Source: Nitrospinota bacterium
GTDB lineage: Bacteria > Nitrospinota_A > UBA7883 > JACRLM01
Direction of reading: 5' to 3'
Assembly (NCBI GenBank): GCA_015231995.1
Contig: JADGAO010000014.1
Location: 1-25,010, forward strand
Length of the DNA: 25,010 nt
Position numbers and translations under genes: made by a program. A model generated the notes under the pieces. The model was not told the DNA's origin and did not search any database. It worked only from the letters and a program-made list of their open reading frames with translations. Below, piece after piece: positions 1 through 7,140 of this stretch (its first letter is position 1; each line of letters begins with the position of its first letter).

Positions 1-254
1 ATGGCGCCTATATGCGACGCTGATGGAAAAAGAAAGCTTTGGGCGACAGGCCCTACATGGCGGTGGTGTGCGGTATCCGCTTCAACTCTGTGCTCAAGGA
101 GTTTTACGAAAGACTCATCGCCAGCGGAAAAGTTTCCAAAGTGGCGATTACCGCCTGCATGAGGAAACTCTTGGTGATTCTCAACGCGATGATCCGGGAC
201 GGCAGTACATGGGGTTCTCCGAAGAAAAGGGAGATTTATGCGGTTGCCGTTTGA
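1..254 (+). pseudogene. IS110-family transposase, 3' remnant with frameshift
   Basis: This is the C-terminal end of a transposase of the IS110/IS1111 type (Transposase_20 region). From base 39 the frame reads GDRPYMAVV, then FNSVLKEFYERL, then ACMRKLLVILNAMIRDG and a terminal W. That order is the usual end of IS110 enzymes (LYMA..., KAFYERL, ACMRKLLxILNAMxRDG). Bases 1-39 continue the same protein in a different frame (API...DGKRKLW). One missing G near bases 38-42 would restore KLWGDRPYMA, so the copy carries a frameshift and is probably dead. Everything 5' of residue APIC lies outside the window. The stop is at 252-254. The family call is recalled from motif order, not from a search. The gene has no functional link to its neighbours and marks the left side of the locus as a site of past insertion. 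Confidence 0.72.
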
Positions 255-400
255 CATTTAACACGGTTGCTGAGGGAGCCTCAGCGAATGAAGGATCAAC
301 GTTGTCATCCTGAGGGAGGCCCTGCGACTGAAGGATCAAATTAGATAGATGCTTCACTGCGTTCAGCATGACAACGCTGGCGTTCACAATGACAAGTAAG
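255..400. repeat. Dispersed inverted/direct repeat element, copy 1
   Basis: This non-coding stretch lies between the transposase remnant and the - strand reductase. Two related units stand in direct orientation, about 269-300 and 308-340. Both contain CTGAGGGAG and end in a GAAGGATCAA block. The second unit starts with GTTGTCATCCTGA (301-313), which is matched on the opposite strand by TCAGCATGACAAC (363-375), so transcripts could fold. A shorter CACAATGACAAG copy of the end follows at 385-396. The TGTCAT(T/C)CTGA core and the GAAGRATC tail are shared with the element at 1301-1400. I see no ORF or promoter in it. It looks like a small non-autonomous or REP-like intergenic repeat. Confidence 0.6.
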
Positions 401-410
401 CGTCGGCATT

Positions 411-1145
411 CTAACTCGGCAACCCGCCGTCAACGCCAATCACCTGGCCGGTCAAATACGACGACTCATCCGAACAGAGAAACCGCACCACATTGGCTAT
501 TTCCTCCGGCGTCCCCATCCGTCTCATCGGCACAAGGTTTCTGACCAACTCCGCCGGAACGTCGTTTGTCATGTCGGTGGTTACAAACCCTGGCGCGACG
601 ACGTTGACCGTTATTCCTGCGCGGGCCACCTCCCGCGCCAACGACTTTGACGCGGCGATGACAGCCGCTTTCGACGCGGCGTAATTGACCTGCCCGCGAT
701 TGCCCACAACGCCTGAATAGCTCGATATGGTGACGATCCTTCCTTTGATCTTCATCCGGTTCATCGCGTTGAGCGTAGGGGATGTGACGTTGTAAAACCC
801 ATCGAGATTGGTTCGCATGACGCTGTCCCAATCTTCGTCGGTCATGAAAAAGAAAAGGTTGTCACGCGTTATCGAGGCGTTGTTGACCAAGGCGGTCACC
901 ACCTCGCCAGCGTCGAAACGCGCGGTGATATAGCTCCGGGTCTCCTCCCGGTTGGCGACGTCAAAACGGGCCAATTCGCAGGAGCCGCCCGCATCTATAA
1001 TCTCTTTTTCGACAGACCGGGCAGACTGTTCGTTACTAACATAGTTGATCCAGACGTGATACCCCGCCTTCGCAAGGCTCCAGCAGATAGCCGCCCCTAT
1101 TCCACGGCTTCCCCCTGTCACCAGCGCAACCGGTTTTTTATCCAT
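411..1145 (-). CDS. fabG: FabG-like 3-oxoacyl-ACP reductase (SDR family)
   Basis: This is a short-chain dehydrogenase/reductase that would reduce 3-oxoacyl-ACP with NAD(P)H in the cytoplasm. From the chosen start it has 244 residues, the usual FabG length. The Rossmann motif TGGSRGIG is at 10-17, NNAS at 88-91, the catalytic Asn region at about 113, and the catalytic set Ser142, Tyr155, Lys159 with the FabG-typical 13-residue Ser-Tyr spacing. The ORF could extend to 1196, but the ATG at 1145 has a GAGG about five bases upstream and puts the Rossmann fold at the normal distance from the N terminus. It is divergent from the adenylating ligase across a 298-base gap that holds a repeat. The setting suggests it serves the polyketide-like pathway to the right, as FabG-type reductases do in aryl polyene clusters. 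A housekeeping fatty-acid or acetoacetyl-CoA reductase role cannot be excluded. Confidence 0.88.
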   Translation of the reverse strand: MDKKPVALVTGGSRGIGAAICWSLAKAGYHVWINYVSNEQSARSVEKEIIDAGGSCELARFDVANREETRSYITARFDAGEVVTALVNNASITRDNLFFFMTDEDWDSVMRTNLDGFYNVTSPTLNAMNRMKIKGRIVTISSYSGVVGNRGQVNYAASKAAVIAASKSLAREVARAGITVNVVAPGFVTTDMTNDVPAELVRNLVPMRRMGTPEEIANVVRFLCSDESSYLTGQVIGVDGGLPS

Positions 1146-1300
1146 CCCACCCTCGATATTTAAGCTCGGATTTCGAATCGTGTCCAAAACACACAAGGAT
1201 TATAAGTCATGGCATGGAGATATCAAAACCCCTCCGCCGTCGAGAGCATTCCGGCTATAATCAAGACTGTTTAACTTGAACCGAATTCCGAAGTTGAAGC

Positions 1301-1400
1301 GAGATTCTTCGCTATAGCTCAGAATGACAGCTAGTGACTTGTCATTCTGAACGGAGCGTAGCCCTTCGCAGGGCTCAGGGTAAACTCCGTGAAGAATCTC
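1301..1400. repeat. Dispersed inverted repeat element, copy 2
   Basis: The 1146-1443 gap between the reductase and the ligase holds this element. Its outer arms are GAGATTCTTC (1301-1310) and GAAGAATCTC (1391-1400). Its inner arms are TCAGAATGACA (1319-1329) and TGTCATTCTGA (1340-1350), around a ten-base loop. It shares the TGTCAT(T/C)CTGA core and the GAA(G)RATC end with copy 1 at 255-400. Both divergent genes would have to be transcribed away from or through it. Outside the element the gap shows no convincing promoter. The ligase has only a weak Shine-Dalgarno-like ACGGGAT. Confidence 0.65.
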
Positions 1401-1443
1401 AAAGAAACCGCAAAGAATCAGAGCCTAAACAGCCGAACGGGAT

Positions 1444-2775
1444 ATGAAAGCCAAGTCAGTTTTACCGCGCCATTCCGCCGACAGCGTTGTAGCTGTCCGA
1501 AACGGCGAGATCATTGACGCGAGAAGGTTTTACCGCGATTTCGCTTGGTGGAGCCAGAGGCTTCCCGACCGCCCTTATGTCGTCAACATCTGCGAAGACA
1601 AATATCTTTTTTTCGTAGGTTTGGTTACGGCGGCGGCGCGTGGCCAAATCACTCTGCTTCCACATTCCACCGCTCCAGAAGCCTTCGCCGCCACGATCCA
1701 ACAATTCGAGGGTGTGACTTGCCTTGCCGATTGCGCCCCCCCGGTGAGCGGACTGGACATACTCGACATGCGGGAAGACCCCGGCGACGCCACGCCGATG
1801 GAGCCATTCATTCCGGCAGAGCGCACTGTCGCGATAACCTTCACATCCGGCTCCACAGGTGTTCCATCGGGCCATCCAAAAACGTGGGGATTTTTGATGG
1901 CCTCCGCCTCCATCATCGGCTCCCGTCTCGGCTCCATTTGCCAGGATGGGTTTACGGCTGTCAGCACTGTGCCTCATCAGCATATGTACGGGCTGGAACA
2001 TTCCATATGCGCTCCGTTGAAACTGGGAGGCTCGTTTCACGCCGGGCGGCCATTCCTCCCAGACGACATACGAGCGGCTCTATCGGCGTCGCCGCGTCCA
2101 AGGGCGCTGGTCACCACCCCGCCACATCTGCGCGCCTGCCTGACCGAGAATGGCTCTTTTCCTGAACTCGACTTCATAGTCTCGGCCACGGCTCCGTTGG
2201 ATAAGGAAACGGCTTTGGCTGTCGAGAAACTTTTCAGTTGCCGTCTGCTGGAAATCTACGGTTGCACAGAGGCGGGCTCGATCGCCTCGCGCCAGACCGC
2301 CCGCGAATCGTTATGGAAAACACTCGACGGCCTCAGCGTCACTGAAAATCAGGGGGAGGCGTTCGCAGTGGCCACGCACCTGCCAGGCCCGATCCCATTG
2401 GCCGATATTATGGATATCCGCGGTCCTGAAACGTTCTCCATTCGCGGCAGAATAGCGGACATGGTGAAGGTCGGCGGGAAACGTGTGGCGTTGGGAGACC
2501 TCAACCACCATCTCGTTGAAATACCCGGCGTGGTGGATGGCGTTTACTTCGCGCCGGACGGACTTGACGAAAACAACGGACGGCTTGTCGCTTTCGTGGC
2601 GGAGCCATCTGTCTCGAACGAAACGATTCTGTCGCATTTGCGAAAATGGATAGACCCAGTATTCATGCCAAGGCGGATTTACCGCGTCGAAAGCCTGCCT
2701 CGTGAAAAAACGGGGAAAATTCCACGCTCCGAGCTTGTCCGGCTGGCGGCGGAGGCAAAGAAACGCTGTGGATAG
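1444..2775 (+). CDS. AMP-binding acyl/aryl ligase, aryl polyene type
   Basis: This 443-residue adenylate-forming enzyme would activate a carboxylic acid with ATP and pass it to CoA or an ACP phosphopantetheine arm. Visible core motifs are the P-loop-like TSGSTGVPSGHPKTW (134-148), YGCTEAG (272-278), RGRIADMVKVGGKRV (334-348, hinge), and the C-terminal REKTGKIPRSEL with the catalytic Lys at about 425. At 443 residues it is shorter than typical acyl-CoA synthetases (500-600) and close to the compact ligases of aryl polyene and xanthomonadin clusters (ApeH/XanA2 type). Its neighbours are an ACP, ketosynthases and a chorismatase, so the likely substrate is a hydroxybenzoate starter unit. That substrate is inferred, because binding-pocket residues cannot be read reliably by eye. 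It is separated from the ACP operon by two small genes. Confidence 0.85.
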   Translation: MKAKSVLPRHSADSVVAVRNGEIIDARRFYRDFAWWSQRLPDRPYVVNICEDKYLFFVGLVTAAARGQITLLPHSTAPEAFAATIQQFEGVTCLADCAPPVSGLDILDMREDPGDATPMEPFIPAERTVAITFTSGSTGVPSGHPKTWGFLMASASIIGSRLGSICQDGFTAVSTVPHQHMYGLEHSICAPLKLGGSFHAGRPFLPDDIRAALSASPRPRALVTTPPHLRACLTENGSFPELDFIVSATAPLDKETALAVEKLFSCRLLEIYGCTEAGSIASRQTARESLWKTLDGLSVTENQGEAFAVATHLPGPIPLADIMDIRGPETFSIRGRIADMVKVGGKRVALGDLNHHLVEIPGVVDGVYFAPDGLDENNGRLVAFVAEPSVSNETILSHLRKWIDPVFMPRRIYRVESLPREKTGKIPRSELVRLAAEAKKRCG

Positions 2776-2776
2776 A

Positions 2777-2806
2777 TTGATAAATTGTATAGCGCTATGA
2801 TATACA
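2777..2806 (+). promoter_or_regulatory. Promoter with palindromic operator-like site
   Basis: A -35-like TTGATA (2777-2782) and a -10-like TATACA (2801-2806) are separated by 18 bases. The spacer contains a perfect ten-base palindrome, ATAGCGCTAT (2789-2798). A palindrome inside the promoter spacer is typical of autoregulated toxin-antitoxin or small-regulator operons, and a ribbon-helix-helix gene lies 230 bases downstream. The site starts immediately after the ligase stop codon. Repressor binding is inferred. Confidence 0.5.
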
Positions 2807-2872
2807 TTGAATATATCCAGTGAATTCAAAATAGACCATCCCGGCGGTGGTACGACCATCGGGAAGAAGGTA

Positions 2873-3001
2873 ATGACGGCAAACGGCGGGTATTGGAGCG
2901 TGACCGTTTACCCCTTGCGTAAAGAACCAAGAACTATTCCATTAACGGAATACGAGATTGTCAAGTTTTTACGGTCTGCTGGGATGTCGAGGAATTCGTA
3001 A
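2873..3001 (+). CDS. Small hypothetical protein upstream of an RHH regulator
   Basis: I do not recognise this 42-residue protein. It begins MTANGGYWSVTVYPLRK and ends with a helical-looking segment (TEYEIVKFLRSAGM). An upstream in-frame TTG at 2807 would give 64 residues. I prefer the ATG at 2873 because the predicted promoter would start transcription at about 2812, past the TTG, and because a GGGAAGAAGG stretch lies just upstream. It is followed 35 bases later by a ribbon-helix-helix gene, and the pair shares the promoter at 2777-2806. The layout resembles a small toxin-antitoxin or regulator pair, but no known toxin fold (RelE, MazF, HicA) is visible. Confidence 0.45.
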   Translation: MTANGGYWSVTVYPLRKEPRTIPLTEYEIVKFLRSAGMSRNS

Positions 3002-3036
3002 AGAGGGTTATCGGCAAAAAGAGGATGATGTGAATC

Positions 3037-3255
3037 ATGAAAAAGAAAAACGTTATCGAGGGAAAGGCTAAGGTCACGGCAGAGAAGGCCATAAAGATCG
3101 CGGAGAAGATCGTGCGTGACGAAACAGTGATGTTGCGCGTAACCCGCGAACGGAAGACCGAACTCGAAAGACGCGCTAAACGAGCCGGAGTTTCCCTCTC
3201 TTCCTACCTATTGCAGGCGGAGGATAAATACGCGCACATGGGCGTTACAGAATAG
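3037..3255 (+). CDS. Ribbon-helix-helix (CopG/Arc-like) small regulator
   Basis: The protein has 72 residues. The C-terminal half carries the ribbon-helix-helix pattern: a short beta strand VMLRVT (about 31-36), helix 1 RKTELERRAKRAG, the turn, then helix 2 beginning SLSSYLLQAEDK. This is like CopG-type antitoxins and plasmid-mobilisation RHH proteins. The N-terminal 30 residues are Lys-rich and probably helical (KVTAEKAIKIAEKIV). It would bind DNA as a dimer; the palindrome in the promoter at 2789-2798 is the obvious candidate site. It stands between the ligase and the ACP operon and breaks up the biosynthetic locus, which suggests insertion of a small accessory module. An antitoxin role is inferred, as the partner is unrecognised. 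Confidence 0.6.
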   Translation: MKKKNVIEGKAKVTAEKAIKIAEKIVRDETVMLRVTRERKTELERRAKRAGVSLSSYLLQAEDKYAHMGVTE

Positions 3256-3261
3256 CGGTAT

Positions 3262-3287
3262 GCCCCTCGTAAATAGCTACGGGGGGC
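3262..3287 (+). terminator. Strong hairpin after the small module, terminator-like
   Basis: A ten-base arm GCCCCTCGTA (3262-3271) pairs with TACGGGGGGC (3278-3287) with one G-U pair and a six-base loop. It follows the RHH stop by seven bases. The tail is GTTTCAATCTC, so the U-tract is poor and intrinsic termination is uncertain. A wider inverted repeat, GGGCGTTAC (3240-3248) and GTAACGCCC (3328-3336), encloses it. Confidence 0.45.
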
Positions 3288-3356
3288 GTTTCAATCTCAA
3301 GCTACGCTATCCCCCGCCTCCCTCGCCGTAACGCCCAATAGTATTCAGCCCCGGCT

Positions 3357-3434
3357 TTGACGTACACTATATAAACATTTATTCTCAATAGAGTTTCCGG
3401 TTTTGCATGACCATTTTTTTGAATATGCTATTAT
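3357..3434 (+). promoter_or_regulatory. Candidate promoter(s) of the ACP-ketosynthase operon
   Basis: Two candidates lie in the AT-rich leader before the ACP gene. The nearer has an extended -10, TGCTATTAT (3426-3434), with a -35-like ATGACC (3407-3412) at 16 bases. The farther has TTGACG (3357-3362), 17 bases, then TATTCT (3380-3385). Either would give a leader of about 35-85 bases. This AT-rich stretch contrasts with the surrounding coding DNA. There is no obvious operator palindrome or riboswitch. Confidence 0.42.
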
Positions 3435-3475
3435 TTACCCCGCAATCTGACGATTAAAACAAGGGTATCGCTACA

Positions 3476-3754
3476 ATGAGCGGCTTGCGACAGCAAATCA
3501 AAGAAATGATTGTTGAGGTTTTGAATCTCGAGGGAATGGCCCCGGACGGCATCGCCGACGAAACCCCCCTTTTTGGCGAGGGGCTTGGGCTAGATAGCAT
3601 TGACGCGCTTGAGTTGATAGTGGAGATCGAGAAACGTTTCGGAACGAAAATCGCCAACCGCGATATCGCCGCAACGGCGCTCGCCTCCGTCAACAGTATC
3701 GCCGCATTCATCTCCGCCAGTAAAGGTGAGGCTCCGGCAAATCAGGCTACATGA
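3476..3754 (+). CDS. Acyl carrier protein
   Basis: This 92-residue acyl carrier protein would carry starter and growing chains on a 4'-phosphopantetheine arm. The attachment site is Ser41 within GLDSIDALEL. The flanks show the four-helix ACP pattern: helix I with IKEMIVEVLNLE, the acidic recognition helix II after DSIDALELIVEIEKRFG, and the late helix with SVNSIAAFI. The length is slightly above FabD-pathway ACPs because of a short Ala/Pro-rich tail. It is the first gene of the operon, and its stop overlaps the start of the next gene (ATGA), so translation is probably coupled to the ketosynthase. A dedicated ACP is normal in aryl polyene clusters, where it is kept separate from the fatty-acid AcpP. 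Confidence 0.92.
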   Translation: MSGLRQQIKEMIVEVLNLEGMAPDGIADETPLFGEGLGLDSIDALELIVEIEKRFGTKIANRDIAATALASVNSIAAFISASKGEAPANQAT

Positions 3755-4980
3755 AAAAGCGCGTTTTTATTACGGGGATGGGCGTCGTCTCCTGCCTTGG
3801 CAAGAACAAGAATGAAAACCTTCTTTCGTTGCGTCAGGGTCGTTCGGGTATAGGCATTGATCTTGAACGAAAGAAACATCACTTCAAATCCAGCCTCACC
3901 GGCGTAGTCTGTTTCGACGGCCTTTCCGAACCGCTTCCCCGGCGTGTGCGTAACGCAGTCCCGTATCACGGCCTCTACGCAATCGAGGCCATACGAGAGG
4001 CTATCGCCGACGCGGGCCTTCTGCCGTCCGATGTCGGCGGACGGCACGACACCGGGTTGATAACAGGCAACGACACCTGTCTGGAGGCGGTTATCGAGGG
4101 TTGGGAAAACTACCGTGGAGCCGTTGACACAAAATATCTGGGGTCGCAGACGACCATACGGGGGATGAACTCCGCCCTTTCGCTGAACATCGGCCCATAT
4201 TTCGGGATTGAGGGTTTTACGCTGACGATAAGCGCCGCGTGCGCTTCCGGCTCGCAGGCGGCTGGGATAGGGACCATGCTTATCCGGCAGGGTATGCAAA
4301 AACGGATGATCGTCGGTGGAGCGCAGGAGGTCAACTGGTACGCCATGTCCTGTTTTGACGCCATGCGGGCCATCTCGCAAAACGAGCAGAACCCTTCTGC
4401 GGCGTGCAGACCGTTCGAGAAAAACCGGGACGGACTGGTGCCCAGCGGGGGCGCGGCGTTTCTCATCATCGAGGACGAAAAGACGGCGCGTGACCGGGGA
4501 GCCAAAATTTACGGCGAGATCACCGGTTACGGTTTCTCCGGCGATGGAGAGCATCCGGTGCTTCCAAACGGCAGAGGCGCAAAGTCGGCCATGGCGATGG
4601 CGATGGAGGACGCGGGATTGCGCCCTGGGCAGATTGATTATATAAACGCACACGCCACCGCAACCGTCGAGGGCGACAAAGCCGAGGCATGGGCCATCAA
4701 CCAGCTTTTTGGCGATGGCGGGCCATACCTGTCGTCAACCAAGTCCATGACCGGACACGAATGCTGGATGGCTGGAGCCAGCGAGATGGTTTATTCCTCG
4801 CTGATGATGAACGAAATGTTTCTGGCTCCCAACATCAATTACGACGAGCCGGACCCCGATCTTCCCCCGCTCAACATCGTGGCGCGTCCGATGGAAGCGG
4901 AGCCTGAACATATAATGTCCAACTCATTCGGGTTCGGGGGAACAAATTCGACGCTGATCCTATCGCGCGTTCGCGATTAG
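3751..4980 (+). CDS. Beta-ketoacyl-ACP synthase, catalytic (first of two)
   Basis: This 409-residue condensing enzyme of the FabB/FabF thiolase fold catalyses decarboxylative Claisen condensation of an acyl-ACP with malonyl-ACP. The full Cys-His-His set is visible: Cys164 in AACASGS, His301 in NAHATAT and His336 in KSMTGHE. The glycine-rich end motif SNSFGFGGTNS is also present. The length matches the family. Its start overlaps the ACP stop by four bases. With a second catalytic ketosynthase and a short KS-like partner downstream, the arrangement recalls the ApeO/ApeR/ApeC trio of aryl polyene systems. I cannot say by eye which of the two catalytic copies corresponds to which. A role in priming or elongation of an aryl-primed chain is inferred from context. 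Confidence 0.92.
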   Translation: MKKRVFITGMGVVSCLGKNKNENLLSLRQGRSGIGIDLERKKHHFKSSLTGVVCFDGLSEPLPRRVRNAVPYHGLYAIEAIREAIADAGLLPSDVGGRHDTGLITGNDTCLEAVIEGWENYRGAVDTKYLGSQTTIRGMNSALSLNIGPYFGIEGFTLTISAACASGSQAAGIGTMLIRQGMQKRMIVGGAQEVNWYAMSCFDAMRAISQNEQNPSAACRPFEKNRDGLVPSGGAAFLIIEDEKTARDRGAKIYGEITGYGFSGDGEHPVLPNGRGAKSAMAMAMEDAGLRPGQIDYINAHATATVEGDKAEAWAINQLFGDGGPYLSSTKSMTGHECWMAGASEMVYSSLMMNEMFLAPNINYDEPDPDLPPLNIVARPMEAEPEHIMSNSFGFGGTNSTLILSRVRD

Positions 4981-5002
4981 AATCCTCCCATGGAGCGATA
5001 AA

Positions 5003-5959
5003 GTGCAAATTCGTTACGAACCATCGGGGCGGCCATATCCAAAGGGCTACGATGAGCCGATATTTGTCATCCGGTATTGCGGCGCAAATCCACAACCCGA
5101 CATAAGCCCTTTTGTTAGCATTGACATACCTCCGCTGGACAATCCCCCTCTCGACGAGGTCTGGCGGATTCCCGGAGCCTCGATAGAACGTGAAACCATC
5201 GGCGACGCTCAGGTCGCCCGAGCGCCCGCCCTTCTGGCAGGGTACGTCACCATCAGCCAAACGCCCGATAGCTCGCTTAACGAGATATCGCAGATGATGT
5301 ACGAGCGGATTTTCGGCCTGATCGGGAAAGCCGGTTACCCGCATCTTCTCCGGGTATGGAACAGCATTCCGAGGATCAACGACGAAGAAGACGGGCTGGA
5401 ACGTTATCGCTCTTTTTGCGTGGGCAGATCCGCCGGGTTCGCTAACGGCGTTATCTCTTTGTCCCCCCCTCCGGCCGCAAGCGCTGTCGGGAGCGTCGGC
5501 TCCAGAGTGCAGGCCGTATTCATCGCCGCCAAAAATCCGGGCAAGCATATCGAGAACCCTCGCCAGATAAGCGCGTATAACTATCCGCCCGAATATGGGC
5601 CTAAAAGCCCTCTTTTTTCGCGAGCCACGCTTCAAACATGGGAAGAGACCGAAACCCTGTTCGTTTCCGGGACAGCCAGCGTTATCGGCCACGCCACAGC
5701 GCATCATGACGACGCAAGCCGGCAACTTCAAGCGACCATGCGCAACATGGAAATACTGGCCGAAACAGCCTCGTTTTCGATGCGCGACCTGGAGACGTTG
5801 AAAATATATCTGCGTAATCCTTCCGACCTTTCGATGGTTCGTTCGCGTTTACAGTCTGCTTATGGATGGGTTTCCTCTATATACCTTCAAGCCGATATCT
5901 GCCGGGCAAACCTGCTGATAGAAATTGAGGCTACGTTGACGAGGCCTCGTTCATCGTGA
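5003..5959 (+). CDS. Chorismatase (FkbO/Hyg5/XanB2 family)
   Basis: This 318-residue protein fits the chorismatase family, which hydrolyses chorismate to a hydroxybenzoate or a dihydro-dihydroxybenzoate plus pyruvate. Diagnostic stretches appear in order: LLRVWNSIPRIND (115-127), ERYRSFCVGRSAGF (133-146), ENPRQISAYNYPPEYGP (184-200), FSRA (205-208), SGTASVIGH (222-230) and a terminal ADICRANLLIEIE (297-309). As I recall the structures, Hyg5 uses Cys327 and Glu334 near its C terminus; here Cys300 and Glu307 keep the same seven-residue spacing. FkbO, which gives the non-aromatic product, lacks that Cys, so an aromatic 3- or 4-hydroxybenzoate product is favoured. The GTG start at 5003 has GGAG seven bases upstream. 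Its position between ketosynthases links it to starter supply, as XanB2 is in xanthomonadin synthesis. Confidence 0.85.
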   Translation: MQIRYEPSGRPYPKGYDEPIFVIRYCGANPQPDISPFVSIDIPPLDNPPLDEVWRIPGASIERETIGDAQVARAPALLAGYVTISQTPDSSLNEISQMMYERIFGLIGKAGYPHLLRVWNSIPRINDEEDGLERYRSFCVGRSAGFANGVISLSPPPAASAVGSVGSRVQAVFIAAKNPGKHIENPRQISAYNYPPEYGPKSPLFSRATLQTWEETETLFVSGTASVIGHATAHHDDASRQLQATMRNMEILAETASFSMRDLETLKIYLRNPSDLSMVRSRLQSAYGWVSSIYLQADICRANLLIEIEATLTRPRSS

Positions 5960-7137
5960 GCCTTGCAGTAACAGCCCTTACCTGTGTCAGCGCAATCGGC
6001 GACGGTTTGAAAGAGACGGCGCACGCCCTTCGAAATGACCAGGGTGGGCTGGCGCCCTGCTCTTTCGGCCACATCCCGCTTAACACATCGGTCGGCGAGG
6101 TTCCGGGGCTTGATGAAAAACCCCTTGATTTCCGCTTCGCGCCGTTCGATTGCAGAAACAACCGTCTGGCCGAACGCGCCTTAATCTGCGATGATTTCGC
6201 CACTCGCGTCGCCGACGCTCGAAGCCGTTATGGAGCTGGACGGATAGCCGTTATCATGGGAACCAGCACATCCGGCATTCTGGAAACGGAAACCGCGTAC
6301 AGGAACAGAGACCCAATCACAGGCGCTCTCCCTGCGTCGTTTCGCTATCGCCAAACCCACAACACTTTCTCCATCGCCGAATACACCCGCGCGCGCCTCG
6401 GCCTGACAGGGGTCGCCATTTCGCTGTCAACCGCCTGTTCGTCGAGCGCCAAGGCGTTTGCGTCTGCGGCCAGGATGATATCAGCCGGCCTTGCGGACTC
6501 TGCCGTGGTGGGGGGGGTGGACAGCCTGTGCATGACGACCCTGTGCGGATTCTCGTCGCTCGATCTGGTCTCCGCCGAACCGTGCCGTCCATGCGATAAA
6601 GACCGCAACGGCATCTCCATCGGCGAGGCCGCCGCCTATGCGCTTCTGGAGCGTAGCTCTGCCGTGGCGGAGCGATTCGGGATACTCTCCGGGTATGGCG
6701 AAAGCAGTGACGGATACCATATATCCTCCCCTCATCCAGATGGGTTGGGAGCGGAGTTGGCGATGCGGCAGGCTTTGTCGCGGGCCGGACGCAAGCCGGG
6801 TGAAATCACCTACATCAACATGCACGGCACCGCCAGCGAGATGAACGACCGGGTGGAGGATCAGGCAATTTTCCGCGTGTTCGGCGATGGTGTCTGGTGC
6901 AACTCCACAAAGGGATGGACGGGACACACACTGGGGGCGGCTGGCGCGTTGGAAGCGGCCATCTCGTTACTGCTCATCCGTGAAAGTTTCATACCGGGGA
7001 GTTTAAACACCAAAACTGTCGATCCGTCTTTCAGGAGCCGGATCAAGCTCCATACTGGGGAAGCGCAGGTCACGGCTGTGCTATCCAATTCATTCGGATT
7101 TGGCGGTTCAAACGCTTCGCTGGTTTTCGAGGCGTAG
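5956..7137 (+). CDS. Beta-ketoacyl-ACP synthase, catalytic (second of two)
   Basis: This 393-residue ketosynthase starts with GTG and overlaps the chorismatase stop (GTGA), which implies translational coupling. Active-site residues are Cys161 in STACSSSAK, His290 in NMHGTAS and His324 in KGWTGHTLGAAG, and SNSFGFGG closes the fold. The Cys motif TACSSS is the FabF/type II polyketide form, unlike the AACASG of the first copy. The two are therefore distinct subfamilies and not a recent duplication. It is followed after three bases by the short KS-like gene, and a heterodimer of these two in the manner of KS-chain length factor pairs is plausible. The N terminus is short and lacks the usual VVVTGxG opening, reading SLAVTALTCVSAIG instead, which still aligns with the family start. 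Confidence 0.9.
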   Translation: MSLAVTALTCVSAIGDGLKETAHALRNDQGGLAPCSFGHIPLNTSVGEVPGLDEKPLDFRFAPFDCRNNRLAERALICDDFATRVADARSRYGAGRIAVIMGTSTSGILETETAYRNRDPITGALPASFRYRQTHNTFSIAEYTRARLGLTGVAISLSTACSSSAKAFASAARMISAGLADSAVVGGVDSLCMTTLCGFSSLDLVSAEPCRPCDKDRNGISIGEAAAYALLERSSAVAERFGILSGYGESSDGYHISSPHPDGLGAELAMRQALSRAGRKPGEITYINMHGTASEMNDRVEDQAIFRVFGDGVWCNSTKGWTGHTLGAAGALEAAISLLLIRESFIPGSLNTKTVDPSFRSRIKLHTGEAQVTAVLSNSFGFGGSNASLVFEA

Positions 7138-7140
7138 AGT

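Noticed and set aside
255..400. CRISPR-like direct repeats
   Set aside because: There are only two diverged direct units with almost no spacer, no cas genes, and clear hairpin arms; this is an intergenic repeat.
3240..3336. Integron attC site enclosing a cassette
   Set aside because: The inverted repeats lack the RYYYAAC/GTTRRRY core pairs, and there is no integrase or second site in the window.
3742..5731. - strand open frames of 303 and 286 codons
   Set aside because: They are antisense to the first ketosynthase and the chorismatase, both with complete family motifs on the + strand.
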